A stretch of 64,000 nucleotides of DNA from Rattus norvegicus (taxonomy: Eukaryota > Chordata > Mammalia > Rodentia > Muridae): positions 34,858,725 through 34,922,724 of the forward strand of contig NC_086031.1 of the NCBI RefSeq assembly GCF_036323735.1, given 5' to 3'. A program made the translations under genes and the position numbers. Shown here piece after piece: positions 10,385 through 21,192 of this stretch (position 1 is the first letter of the stretch; every line of letters begins with the position of its first letter). Under the pieces are notes generated by a model that did not search any database, had not been told where the DNA came from, and saw only the letters and a list, made by a program, of their open reading frames with translations.

Positions 10385-10880
10385 CTAGTTTGTTTCTTTG
10401 TTGCTGTAATAAAACACAAACAACAACCAGTTTGGGTTCATAATGGTTGTTTGAAGGCTTGGCCCATGGGAAGTGGCCCTATTAGGAGGTGTGACCTTGT
10501 TGGAATAGGCACAGCCTTATTGGAGGAAGTAAGTCACTGTGGCAGTGAACTTTGAGGTCTCCTAGTGCTCAAGTTCCACCCAGTTCGGAAGAGGGCCTCC
10601 TCCTGGCTGCGAGCAGAAGAGATTTTACTCCTGGCTGCCTTTGGATCCAGACTATTTCTGTGTGCATGCTGCTGCCATGGTTCCCATTATGATGATGATG
10701 GACTGAACCTCTGAAACTGTAAGCCAGCCCCCAATTAAATGTTTGCCTTTATAAGAGATGCCTTGGTCATGGTATCTGTTCACAGCAATGAGAACCCTAA
10801 GACCGTTCATTTCACTTTATGCTTCCAGGTAATAGTTCATCACTAAGGAAAATCGGGACAGGAGCTTAAAGGCATGAAAT
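10385..10880 (-). mobile_element. MaLR-like LTR interrupted by a second LTR
   Basis: The left piece 10385-10441 (TTGTTGCTGTAATAAAACAC) and right piece 10805-10880 (GTTCATCACTAAGGAAAATC, GGACAGGAGCTTAAAGGCA) join into one antisense LTR of the 1580-1970 family once the nested element is removed. GTTCAT occurs at both junctions. Confidence 0.65.
10442..10804 (+). mobile_element. Solo LTR nested inside another LTR
   Basis: Plus-strand LTR with AGGAGGTGTGACCTTGTTGG, GAACCTCTGAAACTGTAAGC, polyadenylation-type CAATTAAATG and TATAAGAGATGCCTTGGTCA. It shares these landmarks with 56262-56566. The GTTCAT repeat at 10436-10441 and 10805-10810 is the likely target duplication. Confidence 0.75.
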
Positions 10881-10947
10881 TAAAGAGTCCACAGAAGGAC
10901 TCTGTTTGTTGGCTTGTTTTCCAGGGTTTGCACAGTCTACTTTGTGT

Positions 10948-11025
10948 CTGTCTTTCTTTCTTCCTTCCTTTCTTTCTTTCTTTCTTTCTTTCTTCCTTCC
11001 TTCCTTCCTTTCTTTCTTTCTTTTT
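10948..11025. repeat. (TTTC)n/(TTCC)n pyrimidine microsatellite
   Basis: Alternating blocks of CTTT and CTTC tetramers followed by T-rich DNA. Confidence 0.96.
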
Positions 11026-11464
11026 ATTTTTTAATTATTTCAATTTTTCCAAACTAATGGAAAATAGAACGAAGATAAGTCAAAAATAGATTTCCTAAGA
11101 AAAATCACCCAAAGAACGTGCAGTAAAACCTGAACAATACAAAAGGAAAGAATGCAGGGAGAAGAAAAGTGAGCTAGGAAGCTCAGAAGAGTAAAAGAAA
11201 AACTGGTACCAATGGAAGCCCTGTCAGAAACGAACAAGACCAAGAACAAAGGAGCAAAGATGACATCAGGACTGTCGCAGGCCGCTCAGACTCGGGTGGT
11301 TATAGAGACTGAATCTACATTGGTTTTGGACTTCTGTTTTATTCTGTTTGTCCTTCTTTCCATTTTAGTTACTGCTAAATTAATAGTCCAACATCTCCTG
11401 GCAGCCTTATTTCTCTTTCTCACTTTACCTTTTGTGTCCCAGTGTCTCCCTACATACCTTTGCT
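11026..11464. other. Unique sequence
   Basis: A purine-rich stretch, then a T-rich stretch. An open frame here extends into the adjacent microsatellite and shows no known domain. Confidence 0.45.
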
Positions 11465-11479
11465 CGTGCGCGCGCGCGC

Positions 11480-11546
<67 letters not shown>
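11465..11546. repeat. (CG)n(TG)n tract
   Basis: About 13 CG dinucleotides followed by about 26 TG dinucleotides without interruption. This is a strong Z-DNA-forming composition, and such long CG runs are unusual in a methylated genome. Confidence 0.97.
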
Positions 11547-11547
<1 letters not shown>

Positions 11548-11689
11548 TGGATGTGTATTAGTTGTCAATTTGGATATTGTCATCTCTACAGCTTGTGATT
11601 TTCATAGCCCATGGTAGCACCCTTCTGTTATAGATTAAAAACCATTCCTGTGGGCCTTTATACACCCAATAGAAGACCTGATATGTATC

Positions 11690-11990
11690 AAATCCTGCTG
11701 GAGAGGGTGCTCAGTAGTTAATGTTCAGTGCTAAACAAGTGTGAGGTGGGGACTAAGGTTGAATTCCATCATCTCATGAATGCCACAAGATATGGTGGTC
11801 TGCCAGGCTGTGTCTGCTGTGCTGCTGTGGAGCCCAGAGCACTACCAGGGCCCCACCAGTCAGCTGCTCAAGGGAGGCAGGACACAATTCGTAATGGGGG
11901 TCCTCAGTCCATGTTTTCCTGAGGGATGACTGCTGTGGTTCCCAGCCTCCTGTGCACGCAGACTCCACCACAATCCTACTCAGAGTTGGG
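11690..11990 (+). mobile_element. Possible old tRNA-derived SINE
   Basis: CTGGAGAGGGTGCTCAGTAG resembles a B2/RSINE head, and the following 280 bp loosely follow the RSINE1 order. Too diverged to classify firmly. Confidence 0.35.
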
Positions 11991-12639
11991 AACTGGGTCC
12001 CCAGTCAGGTCATCCCCTCAAGGCAGATCCAGGGATGGGGATGGGGGTCAGTGGAAGCACCCATTTTACTTCTGAGTGAGTGCAGCTGAAAGGGAGACAT
12101 AGCTCTTTACAATGAAGGCCTCCTTCACCCCTCCCCCCACCCCACCCAGCCCAGCTCTCTTTGATGCAGAGATGGTCCTTGCTTTTCCAAACTGCTTTAT
12201 TTGATGGCATATAAAAGCATATACCTTACTCAGAGTAAACCAGGAATTAAATACCTTTTGCAGGAAGGAGTGCCCCAGAAGAGAAAGATGCTCATTGTGT
12301 AAACAAACACACAGGGCCTATCTAGGTACCTCATTAGCATGGAGAACTTCAGGTTTTTATGCTAAGTGACTGATTGCCACTGTCCTCTCAATGGGGAGTC
12401 GTGGTTACAAGTTCCAAAACAGCTAGAGTTTGGCAGGGATGCTGGCCCCACACCTTCTGTACTCAGTTTTGAGTTTTACAGAATTTGGGCTCACTCATGC
12501 TTATCAGATCTTCTATCTGGTGGCATGATCCACTTGCCAGACAGTGGCCTACCTGTCAGCCTGGAAATGCAGGGGCCAGAGATCCCCAGAGCGATCTGAC
12601 TCGAAAAATTAGCCATATTGGCAAGATCTAATTCTGATC
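11991..12639. other. Unique sequence
   Basis: Repeat-poor DNA containing a C-rich patch near 12130 and CTCATTAGCATGGAG near 12330. No exon recognised. Confidence 0.45.
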
Positions 12640-12800
12640 AAGAGACTGTGCCTCAAAGAATAAGGTGGCAGAGCAGTGAGGATGATTCCTGACAGCCATC
12701 TTAGACCTCTCCCTGCATGTACACACATGCATACACACATGCATACACACACACACACACACAAACACACACTCACAAACACACACATATCCACCATATA
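12640..12800 (+). mobile_element. RSINE1 3' half
   Basis: CTGTGCCTCAAAGAATAAGG matches the RSINE1 CTGTCTCAAAAAATAAGG segment, followed by the GACCTCTCCC segment and a CA-rich tail. Confidence 0.7.
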
Positions 12801-12959
12801 CATAAACATAAGGATAGGAAAGAAAACAAATCCTTAAATGTCTACTGTGACTTCTTATGCCGTCTTTCACTCTCAACCCCTTTTGAACAAAACAAAACAA
12901 AAAACAAACAAACAAACAAACAAAAAACCCTTCTCTGTGAACCTGTGTGTCGGTACGCA

Positions 12960-13486
12960 AAATAGGTATGTGAAGTAGGCCTGCAAATCAAACATTTACC
13001 TATAATAAACCATAACGAAATTTATTTTAAAACAGTTCTTTGGCACGTGTGAAATTTTAACATTTATTAAGGACCAGAGCAAATTTGCATACTAATGAGA
13101 TGGATGTGTTTGAATATTTTTAGTTAAGTAATTAGAGGGATGAATATTTGGTACAGCAGTCAGGAGAATCCTTAGTGTTTGTCAGGGTTGGCCAGTATTT
13201 TGATTTGATAATCCGTGATGCTGAGAACACAGCTAAATAAAGACTACGATATAAATAGGCAAAAGTATTTTAGGACCATTTTAGAAATTATTAGAAATTC
13301 TGTTCTATTTTTAAGTCAAAAGTCATTGAGCGGTTTATGGTGAAACACTGGCCAATAACTCAAACAGCAATTTTTAAAATTAAATATTCTACTACAGTAT
13401 AGTCCAAAGAAATACTGATACATGTTTAAGAGATAACTTTCTGTAATTTAAAGATTATTTTTAGTATTTTATGTTTTAAATTTACG
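12960..13486. promoter_or_regulatory. Repeat-free AT-rich block, candidate conserved enhancer
   Basis: No transposon. Contains a perfect octamer ATTTGCAT followed by ACTAATGAG (near 13083), AAGTAATTAGAG (near 13126), GCACGTGTG and several ATTTA/TTATTA words. The composition fits a POU/homeodomain enhancer. This rests on motif content alone. Confidence 0.3.
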
Positions 13487-13669
13487 TCTTAGTCTATTGC
13501 TGTAAAGAGAGACCATGACCCAACTATTGTAAGACAAAGCACTTAATTGCTGCTTGCATGCAGTTTCAGAAACTTATTTCATTATCAACACGGCAGGAGG
13601 AATGGCAACCCACAGGCAGTCATGCTCCTGGAGGACTATCTCCTGATCCAGGGGCAGAAGGAGGGGGGG

Positions 13670-13727
<58 letters not shown>

Positions 13728-13912
13728 GAGGGAGGGCGGGAGGGAGGGAGGGACTGAGGGAGGAAGGGACTGTCCTGACAGAGGGAGGTAGAGGGAGAAT
13801 TAGAATTCCAACAAGGCCACACTTCTGTTCCCTCTCCGGTAGTGCCAATCCCTAACAACCAAGCATTTAAATATATGAGCCTATGGGGGCCATTCGTATT
13901 GAAACCACCACA
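13487..13912 (-). mobile_element. Solo LTR, MaLR-like, with internal (GA)n expansion
   Basis: The antisense LTR starts at TCTTAGTCTATTGCTGTAAA and ends near CGTATTGAAACCACCACAA. A (GA)n block at 13674-13723, then GGGA units, expanded from the LTR's internal purine tract. Confidence 0.75.
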
Positions 13913-13917
13913 ATTTG

Positions 13918-14097
13918 TGTACTGTGTGTGCATGCGCAATGGACCCAGGGTCCAAGGAGACCAGAAGAGGCCTACATCTGCTAGTGCTCAAATTTAAGGT
14001 GGTTCTAAGTCAGACATCATGAGTTCAGAAAACTGATCTGTGGTCCTCTGCAAACATGGTACATGCTTTTAGCAGCTGAACAATCTCTCCAGTCCCG
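13918..14097 (-). mobile_element. B3-type SINE
   Basis: Antisense body with CCAGAAGAGGCCTACATCTG and the head AGCTGAACAATCTCTCCAGT. Confidence 0.7.
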
Positions 14098-14700
14098 AAA
14101 GATCATGTTTCTACATAGATGCAGACAACTTTACATGTACTGTAAAAACACTGACATTCATAACATGGGATAGTCTTGAATCTGCGCTGAAGTATTCCAG
14201 ACTGCATTTGTCGGTGTTGTATGAAGTCAGCAGGAACAGGGCAAAATACACATGGTTGTGTGTCCAGAACTGAGACTGCAGATGCAACATGGGTGAGCAC
14301 TGCCAGACACACTGTGGATTCGTGTTACATAATTGATTTCAAATTAATCTTTGCTCATTGTGTGTTCAGAAACTTTTCACTATTCCCAGCTACTTCCTGG
14401 TTCCCACGTTCAGTCACATGACCCCGGTATGGAATGACATCCACGGTTTAAGAAGCTGAGGGTTAGACAATGGCCACACATTTTTTAACCTCTTCTTAAG
14501 TGTGGGTGTCGGTGACAATGGATGCCTTGTTTATCAGTCATTGGGTAGCTGTAGGTATTGCACTGGGTCAAAAGTTATCTAATTATATATTCAAAGCCAG
14601 CTGGATATGATCTGTCCCTCTGACTCTAGCCTGAGTCCCCTTGCCGGGCATGTGTTTTTAAAGAGATACCAGAAAATTTCCACATTGAAACTCAACTCAG

Positions 14701-14703
<3 letters not shown>
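14098..14703. other. Unique sequence
   Basis: About 600 bp with no recognised repeat or exon. Confidence 0.5.
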
Positions 14704-14758
<55 letters not shown>

Positions 14759-14855
14759 TGGTATAGCTACTGTTGTAGTGTCAGGCTATATTTAGATTGT
14801 CTAAATTAGAACCCCATTTTGTATTTTATATACATGCATATACAGAGAGGGGAGG

Positions 14856-14893
<38 letters not shown>
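14704..14893. repeat. (CT)n ... (GA)n inverted microsatellite pair
   Basis: A (CT)n block at 14704-14756 and a complementary (GA)n block at 14850-14893 are separated by about 95 bp. They could pair as a cruciform in DNA or a hairpin in RNA. Confidence 0.9.
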
Positions 14894-14896
<3 letters not shown>

Positions 14897-14984
14897 CCCT
14901 TCAAGTTTCCATTCCCTGTTGAGTTTTGTGATTTTTCTCAAAAGTCCAAATTTGTGCAAACATTGTACATGTGCACACATGCAT

Positions 14985-15138
14985 TCATGGATTCTGTGTT
15001 CAGGTACATGTGTGCACGTGTGCACACACAGGTGGAAGGTTGACCCTGGATGTTGTTCTTTTAGAAACTGTCTACCTTATTTTTTGAGCCAGGGTTTCCC
15101 ACTGCAACCTAGAGCTGTCTGACAACAAGTCCCAAGAA

Positions 15139-15189
<51 letters not shown>

Positions 15190-15206
15190 CTCCCTCTCTC
15201 TCTCTG

Positions 15207-15291
<85 letters not shown>

Positions 15292-15407
15292 ACTGAGATA
15301 ATAAGAGTGAACCACCATCCCTGCCTTGGTGCTGAGGACTGAGGATTGAACTCAGTCCTTGTGCTCATGAGGCAAGCACTTTACCGACTGAGCTATCTCC
15401 CAAACCC
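14985..15407 (-). mobile_element. RSINE1 with internal microsatellite
   Basis: Antisense tail/body at 14985-15135 (CTACCTTATTTTTTGAGCCA) and head at 15290-15407 (TACCGACTGAGCTATCTCCC). Between them, (CT)n, CTGTCTCTCC units and (CA)n at 15140-15290 replaced the centre of the element. Confidence 0.8.
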
Positions 15408-15995
15408 CACATGGCAAATTCTTGTTCCTCATCTACATTTACATTTCCCACCTAGAGGGAGGTAGATTCCGAGTTCTTGTCATGGCCTGGTACTTTTCCT
15501 TGAAAACCATGACCTTCCAAACAGAAGCTTACCCCGTGCCCTGTACACACTAAACTTAAAGTATTAGAGGTTTTGACACTCTTGTCTTCAGAGCTAAACA
15601 CTCTTCAAATGACAATTATTAGCACAAAGAAAGAAGCCAGGGAAGAGAGAGCAGGAGGCCACAGCTTGCCTCTGGATTCTCTTGATCTGGAGTGTGGTGG
15701 AGAGATTTCTCTTTTGTCTTTGAGCCTTCAGTTTGAATGAAGCTCTCTGCTTCTCTCACAGGGGATCAGGAGGGAAGAATGAAACAACATCAATGGCTGG
15801 CTTGATAATCCTACGGCCATTGACCTGAAGAGCAAGGGGACCCCGCTTGCCTAATGTGCTGTGTGGATGCACATTTTTAGCAGCCCTTAATTGATGGATT
15901 ATTGATAGGGAGCAGGGATGCAGGCTGAGAGGCTGCAGTGTGAGGGACTAGAGGGGAGAAGTAGGCTACTCCAAAGCCCTTTTCTGATATTGGGT
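15408..15995. other. Unique sequence
   Basis: No repeat recognised. TTAATTGATGGATTATTGAT near 15888 is homeodomain-like. Confidence 0.45.
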
Positions 15996-16562
15996 CACGT
16001 GTTAGTCAGGCTCCTCTAGAGGACCAGAACCAATAGAATGAAAGAGTGCACTGCAAAGGGAATGTATTCGATTGGCTTGCATGGCAGGCACTGAGTTCCA
16101 CATGGACCATCTTCACACTAGAGAAGCTGAACACCCAGTAACTGCGCAGTCCACAAAGCTAAAAGCCTTGGAAGTCCTAATTTGATGCAGAGGGTGTGAA
16201 TGATTCTTAGAGAATCGGTAGTCTTCAGTCTGTGTTGGAAGACTGAAGAAGGTGGGTTCCGATGACAGCAGCAGCAATATCGGCTACAGCATCTCCATCT
16301 CCATCACCATTATCACTACCACCACCATCATCATCAGTAGCAACACCAACAGAGAGCTAGATAAATTTATCAGTAAGAAGTAAAGGCAGGTAAGCAGTAC
16401 TATTTTTTCTTGGATTTCTATATATCAGAGCAGGCACTTGGAAGTTTGCTTTTGGAGAGGTATTTTCCCCCACCTCCATTTCATCCTTCCTGAATATAGC
16501 CTCAAAGATCCTCTCACAGGTATATCTCAGACTCAGTCAAGATGACAGTCAAAATTAACCAT
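15996..16562 (-). mobile_element. LTR, MaLR-like, with trinucleotide patch
   Basis: Begins GTGTTAGTCAGGCTCCTCTA, the rodent form of a TTAGTCAGGGTTCTCTAGAG antisense LTR end, and finishes with GTCAAGATGACAGTCAAAAT. An irregular CAG/CAT/CAC trinucleotide stretch lies at 16262-16352. Confidence 0.65.
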
Positions 16563-17329
16563 CAGAAACCAAGACCAAGACACAGCCCTGGAAGAGATAT
16601 TGATATTGAAAAGCCATAGCTTTTCTCCTGCTTGGTGGGTCTAGTCCTGCCAAGGCCAAACCTCTCCACACTCCTCTAAGCTCATTGATAGACCTAGATC
16701 CCACACTACTGTTCAGCCCAAGAAGAGGCTCTCATCCCTTTATGTCTTCAACTGGTAGGAGATAGGCTAGGGTGGGCAGTAGACAAGAAATCTAACCACT
16801 TTTATTATAGGGAACATTTCACAGAGGCCTAGGAACTTGTCCCAGGTGAAGAACTGATTACCTTCCTGAAATGTAAGGCCAGCTTAGTTTTAAGAGAGCA
16901 TGACACAGAATCTGACGATACAGAAAAGACTTCAGTGATGGGTGGACAAACAGGTTTTAGATTCTGAGGGTACCAGTCTTAGATGAAAGCTTCAAAGAAG
17001 GCAGTGAATATAGGCACCCATGAGGAGTGAATTCTGTGCAACTTTATTTAAATGATCACAGCTTAGCCTTGGGTGGACAGGAAACCAACCGTAATGGGGA
17101 CTGCATTGCAGGCTCCTGGAAACAGAGGAGATGATAAATTCCCCCTGAGACAAACAAGCTATGGGAGGTTGTAAAAAGAAATGGCTCTGGCTTGAGAATC
17201 AGGATGCTAACTCCTGATCCTTTCTGGAATCAATTTTCTACCTGATGTTAGTTAAACAAATCCTTTATTTTTCAAGAGTAAAACTAGGTGACCTCAATAA
17301 TCGATTAATTTCTATTATTCCCAAAGAAC
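16563..17329. other. Unique sequence
   Basis: About 770 bp without recognised repeats or exons. Confidence 0.5.
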
Positions 17330-17805
17330 TCCATGTCCTGCTGCAGAAACATTTGCACGTGTGTGTTTATGGCTGCATTAGCCACAGTAGTTAGGAAATA
17401 GAACCAGCCTAGATGTCTACCAGCAGATGGATGGAAAATGAACTATGTCTATGGGCAGTAGAATCCTATTCAGCCACAAAGCAAAATGAAATTATGAAAA
17501 TTTCAGGAAAATGGACAATTTAAAATAGTAAGTGCTCTACCCCAAACTCAAAAAATGAAAACAAAACAAAACAACAACAAAGAAACTGCATGTTTTCCCT
17601 TGTGTGTAGGTCTTACTCTTTCAAAGTGATTTTAGGAAGGACCAGAATGCAGAGCTCTCAAATCAGCCATCCCGCTGATTTCCAGGGATGTAAGTGAAAG
17701 TATGACCAGAAGTGAGGCCACAGGATCAAGGAAGCAGAGGTGTTGAGGATTAGGATGGAGAAGCAGGGATAGGACATAAGTGATGGGAAAGAGGGTAAGG
17801 ATTGT

Positions 17806-18310
17806 GGGAGCCAAGACTAGCTCAGTTGTGAAGTGCTTGCCTTGCAAGTATGAGTACATGAAATAGATCTCTCAAACCCATATTAACACTAAAAGGCCTG
17901 GTGTAATGGCTTCACACTCTTATCATCTCAGCACTGGGTAAGCAGAGGCAAGTTGGCAAGTTCCAGGCCAGTGAGAGACCACGTCTCAAAAAACAAACAA
18001 ACGGGGGCTGGGGATTTAGCTCAGTGGTAGAGCGCTTGCCTAGGAAGCACAAGGCCCTGGGTTCGGTCCCCAGCTCCGAAAAAAAGAACCAAAAAAAAAA
18101 AAAACCAAACAAACAAACAAACAAACAAAACACAAACAAAACAATGAGGTGGAGAAGGAGGAGCAGGAGGAGGAGGAGGAGGAGGAGGAGGAGGAGGAAG
18201 AAGAGGAAGTAGTGGTGGTAGTAGTGAAAAGTTTGAGGAATGACACCTAAGCATATGTGCTGACCTGTGCATGCAGGCACACACTCACGAACACACACAT
18301 GCACATGAAA
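17806..18310 (+). mobile_element. RSINE1 carrying an ID insertion
   Basis: Head AGCTCAGTTGTGAAGTGCTT and body GGCCTGGTGTAATGGC up to GTCTCAAAAAAC, then the ID element, then the remaining AATGAGGTGGAGAAGG and CA-rich tail. A (GGA)n expansion sits at 18152-18205. Confidence 0.75.
18004..18110 (+). mobile_element. ID element (BC1-like SINE)
   Basis: GGGGCTGGGGATTTAGCTCA head, intact A-box TAGCTCAGTGGT and B-box GGTTCGGTCCC, end CAGCTCCGAAAAAAAGAACC and a poly(A)-rich tail. Pol III promoter boxes look intact. Flanking CAAA repeats hide the target duplication. Confidence 0.95.
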
Positions 18311-18479
18311 GCACACATAGGTATACACATAGAGAGGGAACTAAAAGAAGTCACTAGGGGTGGACGAGTACAAAGAGATGGGAAAAGAGAGGGAGGGAAA
18401 CCAACAAAACCCAATTGTTTTAAAAATCCCATAATGAAAATTAAAACTCGTATAATAATTTTTAAAAAGGACAGAAATG

Positions 18480-18774
18480 TTCAGTTGTCGAGTGATGTCT
18501 AAATTCCCTCCTGGGGAGAGAAGGAGACACTGAGGTGCCTCCTATAACTGCTCTTTGTTGAGTCCTGAGCTCAGGACTCCATAGCATTGAGAACTGAAGC
18601 ACCAGAAGAGCTCTCACCAGGCCTCCTACCTGAGAGTCAAAAATTCCATCCAAGGCTACTGAGGCAGAAGATAAAAGCTGAGGCTCCATCCCGGGACTGA
18701 CGAAACTCCCGACAGCTCCCTCAGCTCCCATCCCTTGTGTCCCGTCACAGGCTCTGTGAAAACACCCAGGCTTT
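18480..18774. other. Unique sequence
   Basis: No recognised repeat. Confidence 0.45.
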
Positions 18775-18860
18775 TCTTATTTGTTTGGTAGTACTGAAGA
18801 CTGAACCTACAGCATCAGCATGTGAGGGGAGTGCTCTACCACTAAGGTACAGCCCACGCC
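18775..18860 (-). mobile_element. ID-derived SINE head
   Basis: TACTGAAGACTGAACCTACA, then GTGCTCTACCACTAAGGTAC, is a diverged antisense ID/B4 head. Confidence 0.55.
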
Positions 18861-19108
18861 CACTCAAGCCCGCCCATGCTCTGTAAAATCATCCGTGTCA
18901 TTTCTTGGCTGTTCTACTTCATCATTGCTCAATGGGAAGCACTTTGCCAGACAGCACTGTTTGCATGCCAAGCACTGAGCAAGGCACAGAAGGAACATCA
19001 ACATAGGTCATCTGTCCTTCTGGCTGCCAGCCAGGAGTGCATCCTGACATTCTACTCACCCCTTAGAAATGGCTGTTGGGAGGACTTGGAATCAAACCTT
19101 CTATATTA
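18861..19108. other. Unique sequence
   Basis: Nothing recognised. Confidence 0.4.
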
Positions 19109-19242
19109 AAATTGAGTGTGGTGGTACATGCATATCAGCCTCAGTGCTGGGGAGGCAGAGACAGGCAGATCTCTGGGGCTCACTGGTCATGCGACTTAGT
19201 CAAATAGGCAAAACTCTAGGTTTAGTGAGAGATCTTTAATAA
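19109..19242 (+). mobile_element. RSINE1 central fragment
   Basis: TGGTGGTACATGCATATCAG, GGAGGCAGAGACAGGCAGAT and TTTAGTGAGAGATC follow RSINE1 order. The head is missing. Confidence 0.65.
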
Positions 19243-19244
19243 CG

Positions 19245-19347
19245 CAGGGTGGAGGCCAGTGAGAAGGTTCATTGGGCAAAGTTGCTTTCAAGGCCTGTAA
19301 CCCAAACAGTGGAAAGAGCAAAACAGCTTCCTCACATTGTACTCTGG

Positions 19348-19393
<46 letters not shown>
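19245..19393 (+). mobile_element. B3A-like SINE with (CA)n tail
   Basis: GGAGGCCAGTGAGAAGGTTC and GGGCAAAGTTGCTTTCAAGG match a GGCCGGCGAGATGGCTC-type head; (CA)n fills 19350-19393. Confidence 0.6.
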
Positions 19394-19395
<2 letters not shown>

Positions 19396-20697
19396 AGTGT
19401 TGATATAAGGGCACACCCTGACATTTCCCATGTCCTTTTTTGCCAGAGGGAATCTTCAGTAAGAACAATCCAGAAGCTTCTTATCCCACCATTAAATGTA
19501 TGAGACACCTTGTCTCTCCCTCTGCTTTTCCCTTTCATTCCTGTAAACTCAGTTCTGGTTGGGGATGCGTGTGGGAGTGTGCAGAATTAAAACCTTCCTG
19601 TGTGTGCACGTTGAAGTCCAGAAGCAAAAATAATTAAATCCCCCACCTTCTATCTCCCATCTCCAATTCCACACCATTGTTCTGAGAAGGGCTTGAGCAC
19701 TCTGCTTCCCCTGCTGTGTAATTTAAAATTGAGTTCACACTTAGCTAATGTTCTGCTGCTCAGAATGTTTCAGCCGCACACACTGCAGGCCCCCTTACAG
19801 GTGCAGTTTCTCATCCGAGGCTCGGAGAGGGGCCTCGGGCTGCTATTGAAAGAAGGTCCTTCAGCCTTCTGGCTTAGTGGCTGCCTGGAAGCTGGGCGGC
19901 TGTAGATGGAAGCCTTTAGGTGCAGTGCTGAGACTCCAAGCCACTGCAGAGAGTGCGCGAGTGTAAACAAGCCTGTGACATAGAATTTCTTCTCTTCATG
20001 CTGTTTGTTGGAGTCCAAGCCACTATTTGATGCACACAGTGGTAGCGCTAATGAATCTATTCAATCTAATCTTCATAATCATGGCATCTCCAAGGTAGAA
20101 AATTAATTGGATGAAGTTAAATATCCCCTTTTCATGTCAACAAAATTGGTTTTTCCAGGGATTAAAGGATTAACGTGGTGTTAAGTCCCTAAAGAGGTTA
20201 AAATACTTTATTATTCATTACAAAACACAAAGATAGGGCTGTTATTTTTCTTCTCTCTGTCACTCATCTCATTAAAATGAAGCACGGAGAAGCACTGTTC
20301 AATTTCAGGGGCTCTCCATGCCCTTCAAAATGCATGGCTTCCCAGTTTGCTCTTTTGAGGGGAAATGACCTAAACCTTGTTGTGGTGACGCCTTTTCCAG
20401 TCTATTGATCGAACCAAATAACCAGCAGGTGGGAACGAGCCTGCTGTGAAGTCACCGAGGCTATAAACTGTGACTCTTCACATTGACTCTCTTGTTGCTT
20501 TTAACCAAAGAGGCTTAATTCTTGCTCAACCCTGGAGAGGGTATTTTCAGTTTGGGTCAAAGGAGAGAGAAGGCTGGGCTTTGTCACATGACCATAGCAG
20601 CAGTCTCCTTTCAAATTCTGGCTTGAGCAAATGAAAGCTGAGTACTTTCAGCTCCTTCTTCCGGCTTTACGTAATCCTGAGTTCGAAAACTTCTTCT
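19394..20697. promoter_or_regulatory. 1.3-kb repeat-free block, candidate regulatory element
   Basis: The longest SINE-free stretch in the left half. The part at 20020-20330 is AT-rich with GCTAATGAATC, TAATCATGG, AAAATTAATTGGATG and GGATTAAAGGATTAACG. 19790-19960 is GC-richer. No open frame resembles an exon. Function is inferred from composition only. Confidence 0.35.
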
Positions 20698-21192
20698 CTG
20701 TGTGAGTGTGTGAGTGTGTGGGTGTGGGCGGGTGGGTGTGGACTGTGTATGTATGTGTGAGAGTGTGTGTGTGTGGATTGACTGTGTGTGTGGGTTGAGC
20801 GTGTATGTGCAGGTGTAGGGGTAGGGGTGTGGTCTGTAGATGTGAGAGTGTGTGGGGTTAGTGATGTGGGTATGGATATGTGGATGTGTGTGGGGAGGAG
20901 GGGCACGTTCATGCCCCAACACCCATGTGAATGCAGGTATGTCTACATATTTCTCAGTCAGAGGTCAACCCCAGCTGTTTTTCCTTAGGAGCTCTCTCCA
21001 TCTACCTTGGTTTTTCAGACAGGGTCTCTCATTAGGTCTTAGAGCTTGTCAATTAGGTCCTCTTGCCCTTGCCTGTGTGCTGCAATTACAGGTCTGGGGC
21101 ATTGCATCCAGCTTTTTCACATGGGTTCCGGGCTTTGAACCCAGATCGTCATGCTTACATGGCAAGCACCTTACCCACTGAGCCATTACCTT
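20698..21192 (-). mobile_element. RSINE1 with long GT-rich tail
   Basis: The head is at 21130-21192 (TTACCCACTGAGCCATTACC), with the body containing CAGACAGGGTCTCTCATTAG. The 20698-20900 segment is an irregular GTGTGAG/GTGGGTGT tail expansion. Confidence 0.8.

Larger units (their letters stand above)
17330..18475 (+). mobile_element. Old LINE-1 3' end, split by RSINE1
   Basis: 17330-17805 contains a degenerate ORF2 carboxy end in which the region equivalent to the WYRY/MEYYSAIK tail is riddled with stops (AGCCTAGATGTCTACCAGCA, CTATTCAGCCACAAAGC). 18315-18475 (GAGGGAAACCAACAAAACCC, ATCCCATAATGAAAATTAAA) looks like the same L1's 3' UTR end. RSINE1 and ID lie between. Confidence 0.55.

Noticed and set aside
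18004..18080. tRNA gene call on the ID elements
   Set aside because: A- and B-boxes are present because ID elements descend from tRNA-Ala/BC1, but the poly(A) tails, target duplications and repeated copies show SINEs, not tRNA genes.
18024..18284. Poly-arginine/poly-proline frames near 18.1 kb
   Set aside because: Translation of the (GGA)n expansion and A-rich tails in RSINE1 and ID.
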